64,000 nucleotides of DNA from Cedecea sp000277545 (GCA_050847315.1 CP193791.1), one strand, 5' to 3'. Shown: positions 40,829 through 50,370, counted from the first letter of the stretch. Made by a program: numbers and translations. The notes: a model not told the origin generated them from the letters alone.

Positions 40829-42856
40829 ATGCCGGGCGTGGCGCAGGTTAAGCAAAAGCGGAGAGTCAGCTTGCGAGTCAGTCGTTCCCTAACGATAAAA
40901 CAGATGGCGATGGTGTCAGCCGTGGCCCTGGCGTTTATTTTCATTTTTATCGTCATTCAGCTGTTCCATTTTGTGCAGCAAAACCGCTACGACACCGCCA
41001 CGCAAATGGAGAAAATCGCCCACTCCGTGCGTCTTCCGCTGTCTGAGGCCATTTTGCGGGCGGATATTCCGCAGGCCGAGGCTATTCTTCAGCAGATCCA
41101 ACCTTCGGGCATCATCAGCCGAGCCGACGTCGTGCTGCCCAATCAGTTCCAGGCGCTTCGCATTAGCTTTATGCCGGAGCACCAAATCCCGATGCTCATC
41201 ACCCGCGTGTTTGAGCTGCCGGTGCAGATTTCCCTGCCGCTTTATTCCCTCGAACGCCCGGCAAACCCGCAGCCGCTGGCTTACCTGGTGCTACAGGCTG
41301 ATTCCTGGCGCATGTACCGCATTATCATCAGCACGATTTCCACTCTGCTGACCACCTATTTGCTGCTGGCGCTGATTTTGACCGTGGCGATCAGCTGGTG
41401 CATTAACCGGCTGGTGGTGCATCCGATCCGCAAGATTAGCCGCGAGCTGAGTAACCTGAATCCTCAGCAAGCGGGTGAGCACCAGCTCACGCTGCCGCCG
41501 CTGCACCATGACGATGAGATTGGCATGCTGGTACGCAGCTATAACCGCAATCAGCAGGTTGCCCAGCGTCTTCAGCAGCAAATGAACGCGTTGAGTACCC
41601 ATCATCCGGTCACGGAGCTGCCAAATAAGGCGCTGCTGATGGCGCTGATTGAGCAGATGGTGGCGAACGAGAAACGCGGCGCATTGATGTTAATCGGGAG
41701 CGAAACGCTCCAGGATGCGGCCGGCGTGCTGAACGAAGAGCAGCGCGAGATGCTGCTGTTGACGCTGGTCGAGAAAATTAAACCCGTGTTGCCGACCAAC
41801 GCGGTCCTGGCCCAGCTCAGTCAGAATGATTTTGGGCTGCTGCTCTATGGCGTCAGCGACCCGTGGAATGCCATGACGCTGGCACAGAAAATCATGGAAA
41901 CGCTCAACGCCCGTTTGCCCGTTCAGGCATTGCAACTGAAACCGACCGCCAGCATTGGCATTGCGATGTTCAGAGGGGGCCTCGATGCAGAACAGCTTTA
42001 TCGCCGGGCGGCTTCGGCAACGCTTGCGGCTCGCCGCTTCGGGAAAAACCAAATTCAGTTCTTCGACCCCGATCAGATGGAGATAGCCCAGCAGCGCCTG
42101 ACCGAAGAGCACGATATTTTGAATGCGCTTGAGAAGCATCAGTTTGCTATCTGGCTACAGCCGCAGGTGGATATGCGTGACGGAAGCGTGGTCAGTGCCG
42201 AAGTCCTGCTGCGCCAGCGTCAGGCTGACGGTAGCTGGAGCCTGCCGGAAGGGCTGATTGAGCGTATTGAAGCCTGCGGGCTGATGATTACCGTCGGTAG
42301 CTGGATCCTCGAGGAGTCCTGTCGCACGCTGTCTGCCTGGCAAAGCCGGGGTGTTACGCTGCCGCTGTGCGTCAACCTCTCCGCGCTCCAGCTGCTGCAT
42401 GAAGCCATGGTGCCTTCGCTCCTGGAGCTGCTCAGACGTTACCGAATCCAGCCCGGCACGCTGATTCTTGAAGTTACCGAGAGCCGCCGCATTGATGATC
42501 CACAGGCGGCGGTCAATATCCTGCGGCCGCTCCGCCAGGCCGGGGTGCGTATTGCGCTGGATGATTTTGGTATGGGTTACGCCAGCCTGCACCATCTGCA
42601 CCACATGAAAGCGCTGCCGATTGACGTGCTGAAGATAGACAAAAGCTTCATCGAAGGGCTGCCGGAAGATAACGCGATGGTGGGCGTGATTATCGCGATG
42701 GCCAAAGCCCTGGATCTGAAAGTGGTGGCTGAAGGCGTGGAACAAGAAGCGCAGCGCGAATGGCTGGTGCAGCAGGGGGTTATCTATGCCCAGGGGTTCC
42801 TGTATGCCAAAGCGCGCACCCTCGAGCAGTTTGAACGTGAATTTCTTACTGCGTAA
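40829..42856 (+). CDS. pdeK: HmsP-type membrane EAL-domain c-di-GMP phosphodiesterase
   Basis: 675-residue orthologue of E. coli YhjK/PdeK, always next to bcsC. Two transmembrane helices (about 27-50 and 165-190) flank a periplasmic sensor region. HAMP and degenerate GGDEF domains follow (S-Q-N-D-F in place of G-G-D-E-F). The EAL domain has E-V-L-L-R instead of E-A-L-L-R but keeps the catalytic Glu, plus A-L-D-D-F-G-M-G, K-I-D-K-S-F and E-G-V-E. It should hydrolyse c-di-GMP near the cellulose synthase; activity is inferred. The start is taken from the full open frame; a later start at M-A-M-V is possible. Confidence 0.92.
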   Translation: MPGVAQVKQKRRVSLRVSRSLTIKQMAMVSAVALAFIFIFIVIQLFHFVQQNRYDTATQMEKIAHSVRLPLSEAILRADIPQAEAILQQIQPSGIISRADVVLPNQFQALRISFMPEHQIPMLITRVFELPVQISLPLYSLERPANPQPLAYLVLQADSWRMYRIIISTISTLLTTYLLLALILTVAISWCINRLVVHPIRKISRELSNLNPQQAGEHQLTLPPLHHDDEIGMLVRSYNRNQQVAQRLQQQMNALSTHHPVTELPNKALLMALIEQMVANEKRGALMLIGSETLQDAAGVLNEEQREMLLLTLVEKIKPVLPTNAVLAQLSQNDFGLLLYGVSDPWNAMTLAQKIMETLNARLPVQALQLKPTASIGIAMFRGGLDAEQLYRRAASATLAARRFGKNQIQFFDPDQMEIAQQRLTEEHDILNALEKHQFAIWLQPQVDMRDGSVVSAEVLLRQRQADGSWSLPEGLIERIEACGLMITVGSWILEESCRTLSAWQSRGVTLPLCVNLSALQLLHEAMVPSLLELLRRYRIQPGTLILEVTESRRIDDPQAAVNILRPLRQAGVRIALDDFGMGYASLHHLHHMKALPIDVLKIDKSFIEGLPEDNAMVGVIIAMAKALDLKVVAEGVEQEAQREWLVQQGVIYAQGFLYAKARTLEQFEREFLTA

Positions 42857-43037
42857 ATGAAAAACAATAGTTACAAATGTTAAGAGCTGGATCGGTTCAG
42901 TTCAAGTTTTTAACAGTTCCGTTAACAAAATCGATCCAGGCCACTTCTGCGTTTTTTTTAGGGTGATATGTTGAGTGCCGCAGTCATACCGGTTCCTGAG
43001 CCGGGGCTGCGGTTACTCTCCGTTCAAGGATACTCTA

Positions 43038-44324
43038 ATGAAAACCTCACTCTTCAAAAGTCTGTATTTTCAGGTGCTGACCGCAATTGCCATCGGCATT
43101 TTGCTGGGTCACTTTTACCCGGAATTGGGTGCCCAAATGAAACCGTTTGGCGACGCGTTCGTTAAACTGATTAAAATGATTATTGCGCCCGTCATCTTCT
43201 GCACCGTGGTGACCGGGATCGCTGGCATGGAAAGCATGAAAGCCGTAGGCCGTACCGGCGCGGTAGCGTTACTTTATTTTGAAATTGTCAGCACGATTGC
43301 GCTGATTATCGGGCTGGTTGTGGTTAACGTGCTGCAGCCAGGCGCCGGCATGAACGTGGACCCGGCGACGCTGGATGCCAAAGCGGTTGCGGTTTACGCT
43401 GAACAAGCTCAGCAGCAGGGCGTTATTGCCTTCTTGCTGGACGTGATCCCAGGTAGCGTGATTGGTGCGTTTGCCAGCGGGAATATCCTGCAGGTGCTGC
43501 TGTTTGCCGTTCTGTTTGGCTTTGCCCTGCATCGCCTGGGCCACAAGGGGCAGATGATCTTTAACGTCATCGAAAGCTTCTCTCAGGTTATCTTCGGCAT
43601 CATCAACATGATCATGCGCCTGGCGCCTATCGGGGCGTTTGGGGCCATGGCGTTCACCATCGGTAAGTACGGCGTAGGTTCTCTGGTGCAGCTGGGCCAG
43701 TTGATCGTCTGCTTCTACATCACCTGCCTGCTGTTTGTGATTCTGGTCCTGGGCTCCATCGCCCGCGCGACGGGCTTTAGCATCTTCAAGTTCATTCGCT
43801 ATATCAAAGAAGAGCTGCTGATTGTACTGGGGACATCGTCTTCCGAGTCCGTTCTGCCGCGTATGCTCGATAAGATGGAGAAGCTGGGCTGCCGTAAATC
43901 CGTTGTGGGCCTGGTCATTCCAACCGGCTACTCCTTCAACCTGGACGGCACCTCGATTTACCTGACAATGGCGGCGGTGTTTATCGCTCAGGCGACCAAC
44001 AGCCACATGGATATCTTCCATCAGATCACGCTGTTGGTTGTGCTGCTGCTCTCTTCTAAAGGGGCTGCAGGCGTGACGGGAAGCGGCTTTATCGTGCTGG
44101 CGGCAACCATTTCTGCGGTAGGCCATCTGCCGGTTGCGGGTCTGGCGCTGATTCTGGGTATCGACCGCTTCATGTCCGAAGCGCGCGCGCTGACCAACCT
44201 GGTCGGTAACGGCGTGGCGACCGTCGTTGTCGCGAAATGGGTAAAACAGCTGGATGAAAAGCAACTTCATCAGCAGCTGGATAATCCAAAATCTGACAAA
44301 AAAGTGACCGAAGTCTCCCACTAA
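43038..44324 (+). CDS. dctA: C4-dicarboxylate/proton symporter DctA
   Basis: Inner-membrane DAACS-family symporter for aerobic uptake of succinate, fumarate, malate and aspartate, and co-sensor of DcuS in E. coli. An upstream ATG gives 449 residues, but ATG 43038 (M-K-T-S-L-F-K-S-L-Y-F) gives 428, the E. coli length, with AAGGA before it. Family motifs present include the re-entrant loop G-T-S-S-S-E-S-V-L-P near 275 and G-T-S-I-Y. The gene is monocistronic. Confidence 0.97.
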   Translation: MKTSLFKSLYFQVLTAIAIGILLGHFYPELGAQMKPFGDAFVKLIKMIIAPVIFCTVVTGIAGMESMKAVGRTGAVALLYFEIVSTIALIIGLVVVNVLQPGAGMNVDPATLDAKAVAVYAEQAQQQGVIAFLLDVIPGSVIGAFASGNILQVLLFAVLFGFALHRLGHKGQMIFNVIESFSQVIFGIINMIMRLAPIGAFGAMAFTIGKYGVGSLVQLGQLIVCFYITCLLFVILVLGSIARATGFSIFKFIRYIKEELLIVLGTSSSESVLPRMLDKMEKLGCRKSVVGLVIPTGYSFNLDGTSIYLTMAAVFIAQATNSHMDIFHQITLLVVLLLSSKGAAGVTGSGFIVLAATISAVGHLPVAGLALILGIDRFMSEARALTNLVGNGVATVVVAKWVKQLDEKQLHQQLDNPKSDKKVTEVSH

Positions 44325-44335
44325 TCCGACCAATT

Positions 44336-44364
44336 GCCCGCAGCGACTTGCCCTCGCTGCGGGC
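44336..44364 (+). terminator. Hairpin downstream of dctA
   Basis: Ten-base stem GCCCGCAGCG / CGCTGCGGGC with loop ACTTGCCCT, 11 bases after the dctA stop. No T run follows. Confidence 0.65.
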
Positions 44365-44600
44365 GACTCTGCATAATCCCCCTAATACCCGTCATACTTC
44401 ATCCTGCAGGTGTGTTAATTACCGCCTACCTGCAGCTCGAATTATTTAGGGTCTTTATTCTCTATTTTTCACTTTCTTACGTGACGTTTTCGCAGAAATG
44501 CGGTCAAACGGATTGGTGAAACGTCACCTATGTCGGTCTGCGGACGTCGAATGCCGCGCCGATGTGCTACTTTTAACCAGGATTGTTTTTAGGGGTTCAC

Positions 44601-46085
44601 ATGCAGGGCACCAAGATTCGACTTTTAGCTGGCGGGTTGCTATTAGCCGCAACGGCCAGCAACGTGCAGGCAGAAGCGCTCCAGCCGGACCCGGCCTGGC
44701 AACAGGGAACGCTTTCTAACGGCTTCCAGTGGCAGGTTTTGGCCACCCCCCAGCGCCCAAGTGACCGCGTTGAAATTCGCCTGATGGTGAATAGCGGTTC
44801 ACTCACAGAGACCGCCCAACAAAGCGGTTACAGCCACTTTTTACCGCGCATGCTGTTGACGCAGACCGGCGGTCTGCCGACGAGCCAGGCGCGTTCGTTA
44901 TGGCACCAAAGCAGCGACCCGGAGCGTCCACTTCCTCCGGCTATCGTCTCCTATGACTTCACGCTGTTTAACTTAAGCTTGCCTAATAACCGCAATGATT
45001 TGCTGAAAGAAGCGCTGACGTTTATGTCGACCAATATCGGGTCACTGGCCGTGACGCCGGCAACCGTCACCGCGGCACTGCATGTGCCGGATATGGTCGC
45101 AACCTGGCCGATGAACACCAAAGACAGCTGGTGGCGCTACCGCCTGAAAGGCTCCACGCTGCTTGGCCACGATCCGGCTGATAATCTCAAGCGCCCGGTT
45201 GATGCCGCGCAGCTGAAAGCGTTTTACGACAAGTGGTACACCCCGGATGCCATGACCCTCATCGTGGTGGGTAATGTGGATAGCCGCAGCGTGGCGGAGC
45301 AAATCAACAAAACCTTCGGTGAGCTAAAAGGCAAGCGCGACACGCCTGCGCCTGTGCCAACGCTTTCCCCGCTTAACCCTGAGCCGGTGAGCCTGATGAC
45401 CGACAGCGTGCGTCAGGACAGGTTGTCCCTGATGTGGGACAACAGCTGGCAGCCGATTCGTGAGTCTGCGGCGCTGCTGCGCTACTGGCGTGCCGACCTG
45501 GCCCGTGAAGCGCTGTTCTGGAATGTGCAGCAAAGCCTGAGCAAAAATGGCGTTAAAGACCTCAATCTGAGCTTTGATTGCCGCGTGCTTTATCTGCGCG
45601 CCCAGTGCGGGATCAACATTGAATCCCCGAACGATAAGCTGAACGCCAGCCTTACCAGCGTCGGGCGTGAACTGTTGAGAGTGCGCGATAAGGGGTTGTC
45701 TCAGGAAGAATTCGACGCGCTGATAGCGCAGAAAAAGAATGAGCTGACGAAGCTGTTTGCTACCTACGCGCGCACCGACACCGACGTGCTGATAAGCCAG
45801 CGTTTGCGTTCGCTGCAGAATCAGGTGGTTGATATTGCACCGGAGCAGTACCAGAAGCTCCGGCAGGACTTCCTCGACAGCCTGACCGTGTCGATGCTCA
45901 ATCAGGATCTGCGTCAGCAGCTGTCTCAGGAGATGTCGATGGTGCTGCTGCAGCCTAAAGGCGAACCTGAGTACAACATGAAGGAGCTGAAAGAGACGTG
46001 GGATAAGGTGATGGTGCCGGCTGCGCCGCCGCCGGTGACGGACGATCCTAAGCCGGAAGTATCGGATATTCCACCGGCTTCTTAG
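44601..46085 (+). CDS. yhjJ: M16-family pseudopeptidase YhjJ
   Basis: 494-residue periplasmic protein with a signal peptide (M-Q-G-T-K-I-R-L-L-A-G-G). The ATG at 44601 matches the E. coli start; a TTG six codons upstream is not needed. It belongs to the M16 (insulinase) family, but the zinc-binding H-x-x-E-H is missing (S-G-Y-S-H-F-L-P-R-M here), so it should not be an active metallopeptidase. The second half keeps M16 architecture (N-K-T-F-G-E-L-K-G-K). A role in envelope maintenance has been suggested for the family but is not established. Confidence 0.92.
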   Translation: MQGTKIRLLAGGLLLAATASNVQAEALQPDPAWQQGTLSNGFQWQVLATPQRPSDRVEIRLMVNSGSLTETAQQSGYSHFLPRMLLTQTGGLPTSQARSLWHQSSDPERPLPPAIVSYDFTLFNLSLPNNRNDLLKEALTFMSTNIGSLAVTPATVTAALHVPDMVATWPMNTKDSWWRYRLKGSTLLGHDPADNLKRPVDAAQLKAFYDKWYTPDAMTLIVVGNVDSRSVAEQINKTFGELKGKRDTPAPVPTLSPLNPEPVSLMTDSVRQDRLSLMWDNSWQPIRESAALLRYWRADLAREALFWNVQQSLSKNGVKDLNLSFDCRVLYLRAQCGINIESPNDKLNASLTSVGRELLRVRDKGLSQEEFDALIAQKKNELTKLFATYARTDTDVLISQRLRSLQNQVVDIAPEQYQKLRQDFLDSLTVSMLNQDLRQQLSQEMSMVLLQPKGEPEYNMKELKETWDKVMVPAAPPPVTDDPKPEVSDIPPAS

Positions 46086-46093
46086 CGGTGGGA

Positions 46094-46200
46094 TTGCCCC
46101 TCACCCCGCCCCTCTCCCCGCAGGGATGAGGGGGAACTTGCGCAGACATTTTCTTTTCGTCCCCTCTCCCTTCCAGGGTTAGGGTGAGGGTGAGGGTCAT
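46094..46200. repeat. GC-rich palindromic intergenic repeat, copy 2 (yhjJ-kdgK gap)
   Basis: CCCCTCACCCCGCCCCTCTC and GGGATGAGGGGG, a spacer, then CCCCTCTCCCTTCCAGGGTT and AGGGTGAGGGTGAGGG. Same family as copies at 1913, 50284 and 55549. It fills the gap between convergent genes. Confidence 0.8.
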
Positions 46201-46201
46201 C

Positions 46202-47134
46202 TTATTGGGGCATTGCATCCAGCGGGATAATCGCCCCGCGATATTGAATCACCGTGCCCGCCGTCAAATGGCCGCGCTTCGCGGCTTCTTCTGCTGTACC
46301 CCCGGTTAACCGCACCGCCAGATAACCCGCGCTAAAGGAATCTCCTGCCGCGGTGGTGTCCAAGATTTTTTCTTTTGCCAGACGAAGCGCCGGGACGTCG
46401 AGTAGATCCTCGCCGCTGACCGAGACCAGGCAAGACTCAGCGCCTCGTTTGATAACCACTTCTTCTACGCCAGCAGCATGCGTCCGGCGAATCACTTCCT
46501 CTGCCGGGACTACGCCCCATAGCGCGTCTTCGTCGTCCAGCGTCAGAAACGCAATATCCGTGCAGGCCAGCATTTGCCGGTAAACACGCTGTGTCTCTTC
46601 CGGGCTGGTCCATAAGCGTGGCCGATAGTTATTGTCGAAAATGACTTTGCAGCCGTTCGATCTGGCCTGCTTCAGCATCGCGAAAAGCTTCTCCCGGCTG
46701 GCGTTATTGAGGATGGCCAGGCTAATGCCGCTCAGGTAGAGATAATCAAACCGGGCCAGTTCCGCACATATTTCGTCTGAACGCTCGCTTTCCAGCCAGA
46801 ACCGCGCCGCTGCTTCGTTACGCCAGTAGTAGAACGTCCGCTCACCGTGGCTATCGGTCTCGATGTAATACAGGCCCGGAAGGCGGTGCTCCAGGCGCTG
46901 AATCAATGCCGTGTGCAGGTGTTCCCGTTGCCAGGTGTCCAGCATTTGCTGGCTAAAACTGTCCTCGCCGAGCGCGGTGACATAATGCACTTCCAGCGCG
47001 CCTTCGCTGACCTGGCGGGCGAGGTAAACCGAGGTATTTAAGGTATCGCCTCCGAAGCCGCGATGCAGCTGGGCCCCACTTTGAGACAGTTCGATCATGC
47101 ATTCGCCGATCACGGCAATTTTCTGAGTGAGCAT
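46202..47134 (-). CDS. kdgK: 2-dehydro-3-deoxygluconokinase KdgK
   Basis: Phosphorylates KDG to KDPG, linking pectin/uronate breakdown to the Entner-Doudoroff aldolase. The ATG at 47132-47134 gives 310 residues (M-L-T-Q-K-I-A-V-I-G-E), one longer than E. coli; an earlier ATG at 47209 is rejected by that comparison. PfkB-fold signatures: G-G-D-T-L-N near 27 and D-T-T-A-A-G-D-S-F-S-A-G near 250, with the catalytic Asp. A KdgR-like operator lies upstream. Confidence 0.96.
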   Translation of the reverse strand: MLTQKIAVIGECMIELSQSGAQLHRGFGGDTLNTSVYLARQVSEGALEVHYVTALGEDSFSQQMLDTWQREHLHTALIQRLEHRLPGLYYIETDSHGERTFYYWRNEAAARFWLESERSDEICAELARFDYLYLSGISLAILNNASREKLFAMLKQARSNGCKVIFDNNYRPRLWTSPEETQRVYRQMLACTDIAFLTLDDEDALWGVVPAEEVIRRTHAAGVEEVVIKRGAESCLVSVSGEDLLDVPALRLAKEKILDTTAAGDSFSAGYLAVRLTGGTAEEAAKRGHLTAGTVIQYRGAIIPLDAMPQ

Positions 47135-47207
47135 AAGATACCTGGCGGTTAAATGAACAAAAACGCTGTTTTTCGCATTCTCCGCTGTGGCGAAAAGTGA
47201 GTCAAAC

Positions 47208-47231
47208 ATTTTAAAACGGCGTTTTGAAAAT
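47208..47231. promoter_or_regulatory. KdgR-like operator between kdgK and pdeH
   Basis: Inverted repeat ATTTTAAAACG-G-CGTTTTGAAAAT. Its core TAAAACGGCGTTTTG fits the KdgR pattern TRAAAYRNYRTTTYA at 14 of 15 positions. KdgR represses kdgK in E. coli, and the site lies about 75 bases before the kdgK start. Assignment is inferred from position and match. Confidence 0.5.
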
Positions 47232-47302
47232 ATTTGATGTACGCCAGGTTATTGTGATTGTGACAAAAATCGCTCCGGCGCATTTTGCTGCGAAAGCGAG
47301 CA

Positions 47303-47329
47303 TAAAGTTCTCTATTCCGACGCCGATAA
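47303..47329 (+). promoter_or_regulatory. Sigma-28 (FliA) flagellar promoter for pdeH
   Basis: TAAAGTTC (47303-47310), 11 bases, GCCGATAA (47322-47329), which is a near-perfect match to TAAAGTTT-N11-GCCGATAA. Transcription should start near 47336, about 40 bases before the pdeH start. E. coli yhjH is a class III flagellar gene with the same control. Confidence 0.9.
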
Positions 47330-47376
47330 CCTTTCGACGAGCCATGTAGCGTTATCAGGGCAAACAGGATGTACAG

Positions 47377-48150
47377 ATGAAGTTGAAGCAGATCACTCAC
47401 CGGCTGCATACGCTTGAGGCGAGCGTTGAAAGTTTGCAGGAGCGACGATTCTGGCTGCAATGCCAGCGCCGCTACACCTTTCAGCCGATTTACAAAACAG
47501 ACGGAAAATTGATGGCAGTTGAACTGCTGACGGTGGTCACGCATCCGGCTGAGGCTGACGTACGTATCCCGCCTGACCGCTATTTCTCTGCGATCCCCAG
47601 CCGCCAGCGTCTTGCGGTGGTGGAAGAGCAACTGCGTCTGCTGGAAGACTGGGCGCAGACCTTCATCGGTCACGGCATACTGGCCTCGGTGAACGTCGAT
47701 GGCCCCACTTTAATTGCCATGAAGCAGCATCAGCCGATTCTTGATCTGATCGCCAAACTGCCGTGGGTACGTTTTGAACTTGTGGAGCACATTAACCTGC
47801 CGCAGGCGGCAACGCTGGCCGGCATGCACGAGTTTGGCCCGCTCTGGCTTGATGATTTTGGTACTGGCCTGGCTAACTTCTCCGCGCTGAGCGAAGTCCG
47901 CTACGACTATATCAAAGTGGCGCGCGAGCTTTTCATCATGCTACGAAAAAGCGATGAAGGGCGGAATTTATTTACCATGCTGCTGCAATTAATGAACCGC
48001 TACTGCAAGGGTGTGATTGTAGAAGGCATTGAAACGGTTGAAGAATGGCGAGATGTTCAATCTTCGCCTGCTTATGCGGCACAAGGTTATTTCCTGTCGC
48101 GCCCTGTCCCCTTCGAAAACCTGGAAAACGTTCTGATTCGCCTCCCCTGA
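47377..48150 (+). CDS. pdeH: c-di-GMP phosphodiesterase PdeH
   Basis: Cytoplasmic stand-alone EAL protein (E. coli YhjH) that keeps c-di-GMP low during flagellar expression, so that YcgR does not brake the motor and matrix genes stay off. 257 residues. The EAL-type site is A-V-E-L-L-T with Glu49. Other catalytic motifs: N-V-D-G-P-T, E-L-V-E-H, L-D-D-F-G-T-G and V-E-G-I-E-T. A sigma-28 promoter lies directly upstream. Its place close to the cellulose and pdeK genes puts both arms of the motility/biofilm switch in one region. Confidence 0.97.
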   Translation: MKLKQITHRLHTLEASVESLQERRFWLQCQRRYTFQPIYKTDGKLMAVELLTVVTHPAEADVRIPPDRYFSAIPSRQRLAVVEEQLRLLEDWAQTFIGHGILASVNVDGPTLIAMKQHQPILDLIAKLPWVRFELVEHINLPQAATLAGMHEFGPLWLDDFGTGLANFSALSEVRYDYIKVARELFIMLRKSDEGRNLFTMLLQLMNRYCKGVIVEGIETVEEWRDVQSSPAYAAQGYFLSRPVPFENLENVLIRLP

Positions 48151-48215
48151 TGTCGTTTCGGTCACGCTGAACTATCTTTTAGTCAGGTAGACCAACATCA
48201 GGAGAGGTAAGAAGG

Positions 48216-50282
48216 ATGACAAAAACGGGTAAAATTAGCAGCACAGTCGCCGGGATTTTCTTGTTGTTGGTTGTCGTAGCGATCGTGGCGATCGCCACGT
48301 TTGACTGGAACCGGCTGAAACCAACCATCAACCAAAAAGTCTCGACAGAGCTGAACCGCCCCTTTGCCATTCGCGGCGATTTAGGGGTGGTTTGGGCACG
48401 AAATAAAGACGAGCCCGGCTGGCGCAGCTGGGTGCCTTGGCCACACGTTCATGCCGAAGACATCCTGCTTGGTAACCCACCTGACATCCCCGAAGTCACC
48501 ATGGTTCATCTGCCCAGCGTCGAGGCAACGCTCGCCCCGCTTTCGCTGTTAACCAAAACGGTTTATATCCCCTGGCTTCGCCTGGTTGAGCCGGATGTCC
48601 GTATTATCCGGCTGTCGGACAAAAACAATAACTGGACCTTTAACCTTGCCAGTGCTGGCGGCAGCGATCCCAATCAAAAACCCTCCGGCTGGTCCTTCCG
48701 GCTCGACAAGATCCTGTTTGATAAAGGCCGGATCGCCGTGGACGATAAAGTGACCAAGGCGGCGCTAACGATCCTGGTTGATCCTTTGGGTAAACCGCTG
48801 CCGTTTAGCGAAGTGTCCGGCCAAAAGCCACAGGGCAAAGATGCGGCGAAAGCGGCAGATTACGTTTTCGGCCTGAAAGTGAATGGCCGCTACAACGGCC
48901 AGCCGGTGGAGGGCAGCGGTAAAATTGGCGGTATGCTGGCGCTGCGTAGCGAGGGCGATAGCGCATTCCCGGTGCAGGCAGACGTGCGTTCGGGGACATC
49001 GCGAGTGGCCTTCGTTGGCACCGTTAACGATCCGATGAAAATGGGAGGCGTCGATCTCAGGCTCAAGTTCTCCGGCGATTCCCTCGGGAATCTTTACGCG
49101 CTGACCGGCGTGCTGCTGCCGGATACGCCTCCGTTTGAAACGGACGGCCATCTGCTGGCAAAAATCGACACGGATAAAGGCTCGGTCTTCCGCTATCAGG
49201 ATTTTAACGGGCGCATTGGCGACAGCGATATCCACGGTTCCCTGACCTACAGCCAGAGTAAACCCCGGCCTAAACTTGAGGGCGATTTAGTCTCTAAACA
49301 GCTGCGACTGGCCGATTTAGGGCCGCTGATTGGCGTTGATTCCGGGAAGGATGCCGAAAAGACGAAAAAAGCCAGACAGCAGCGGGGCGACAGGACGGTG
49401 CAGCCAGCCGATAAAGTGCTGCCTTACGATCGCTTTGAAACGGACAAATGGAACGTGATGGATGCCGATGTACGCTTTAAAGGGCAGCGCATTGAACACA
49501 GCGGCACGCTGCCGCTGAGCGACCTCACCACCCACGTGATCCTGAATAACGCTGACCTGCGCCTGCAGCCGCTGAAATTCGGCATGGCGGGCGGCTCCAT
49601 CAATGCCAACATCCACCTTGAGGGCGATAAAAAGCCGATGCAGGGGAAAGCGGATATTCAGGCGCGTCGTCTGCAGCTGAAGCAGCTTATGCCGAAGGTT
49701 GAGTCGATGCAGAAAACGCTGGGCGAGCTGAACGGCGATGCCAATCTGAGCGGACGCGGTAACTCAGTCGCGGCGCTGATGGGCACCAGTAACGGCAGCC
49801 TGAAGCTGTTGATGAACGACGGGCTTATCAGCCGTAACCTGATGGAAATCGTTGGCCTTAACGTGGGCAACTACATTGTCGGCAAGATTTTTGGCGATGA
49901 TGAGGTGCGGATCAACTGCGCCGCTGCGAACCTGGATTTACGCAACGGAATTGCGACGCCGAGAATTTTTGCCTTTGATACTGAAAATGCGCTTATCAAC
50001 GTCACCGGCAGCACAAACTTTGCCAGCGAACGTCTGGATCTGACCATCGATCCGGAGAGCAAAGGGATTCGTATTATCACTCTGCGTTCTCCGCTCTATG
50101 TGCGCGGCACGTTTAAGAGCCCGGATGCGGGCGTGAAGCCGGGGCCATTGATTATTCGTGGCGCAGTGGCTGCGGCGCTTGCCACGCTGGTCACTCCGGC
50201 GGCGGCGCTGGCCGCGCTGATCTCGCCTTCTGAAGGAAGTGATAATCAGTGCCGGACGATTTTGGGGCAGATGAAGAAGTAA
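48216..50282 (+). CDS. yhjG: AsmA-family inner-membrane protein YhjG
   Basis: 688-residue AsmA-like protein. An N-terminal transmembrane anchor (about 10-28) is followed by a large periplasmic repeating-beta-groove region. AsmA/YhdP-family proteins are implicated in phospholipid transport towards the outer membrane; YhjG itself is little studied. Two AsmA-type segments are visible: N-terminal (F-D-W-N-R-L-K-P-T-I-N) and C-terminal (G-R-G-N-S-V-A-A-L-M-G, the usual AsmA C-domain G-x-G-x-S). The end is hydrophobic and Ala-rich. It is followed by a palindromic repeat. Confidence 0.92.
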   Translation: MTKTGKISSTVAGIFLLLVVVAIVAIATFDWNRLKPTINQKVSTELNRPFAIRGDLGVVWARNKDEPGWRSWVPWPHVHAEDILLGNPPDIPEVTMVHLPSVEATLAPLSLLTKTVYIPWLRLVEPDVRIIRLSDKNNNWTFNLASAGGSDPNQKPSGWSFRLDKILFDKGRIAVDDKVTKAALTILVDPLGKPLPFSEVSGQKPQGKDAAKAADYVFGLKVNGRYNGQPVEGSGKIGGMLALRSEGDSAFPVQADVRSGTSRVAFVGTVNDPMKMGGVDLRLKFSGDSLGNLYALTGVLLPDTPPFETDGHLLAKIDTDKGSVFRYQDFNGRIGDSDIHGSLTYSQSKPRPKLEGDLVSKQLRLADLGPLIGVDSGKDAEKTKKARQQRGDRTVQPADKVLPYDRFETDKWNVMDADVRFKGQRIEHSGTLPLSDLTTHVILNNADLRLQPLKFGMAGGSINANIHLEGDKKPMQGKADIQARRLQLKQLMPKVESMQKTLGELNGDANLSGRGNSVAALMGTSNGSLKLLMNDGLISRNLMEIVGLNVGNYIVGKIFGDDEVRINCAAANLDLRNGIATPRIFAFDTENALINVTGSTNFASERLDLTIDPESKGIRIITLRSPLYVRGTFKSPDAGVKPGPLIIRGAVAAALATLVTPAAALAALISPSEGSDNQCRTILGQMKK

Positions 50283-50283
50283 G

Positions 50284-50366
50284 GCTGCCCCTCACCTCGG
50301 CCCTCTTCCCAGAGGGGCGAGGGGGCATCGTAATCCCCTCTCCCTTTTAGAGAGAGGGTGAGGGTA
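50284..50366. repeat. GC-rich palindromic intergenic repeat, copy 3 (yhjG-yhjE gap)
   Basis: CCCCTCACCTCGGCCCTCTT and AGAGGGGCGAGGGGG, a short spacer, then CCCCTCTCCC-TTTTAG-AGAGAGGGTGAGGGT. It lies between convergent genes and belongs to the same family as copies 1, 2 and 4. Confidence 0.8.
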
Positions 50367-50370
50367 AAAA

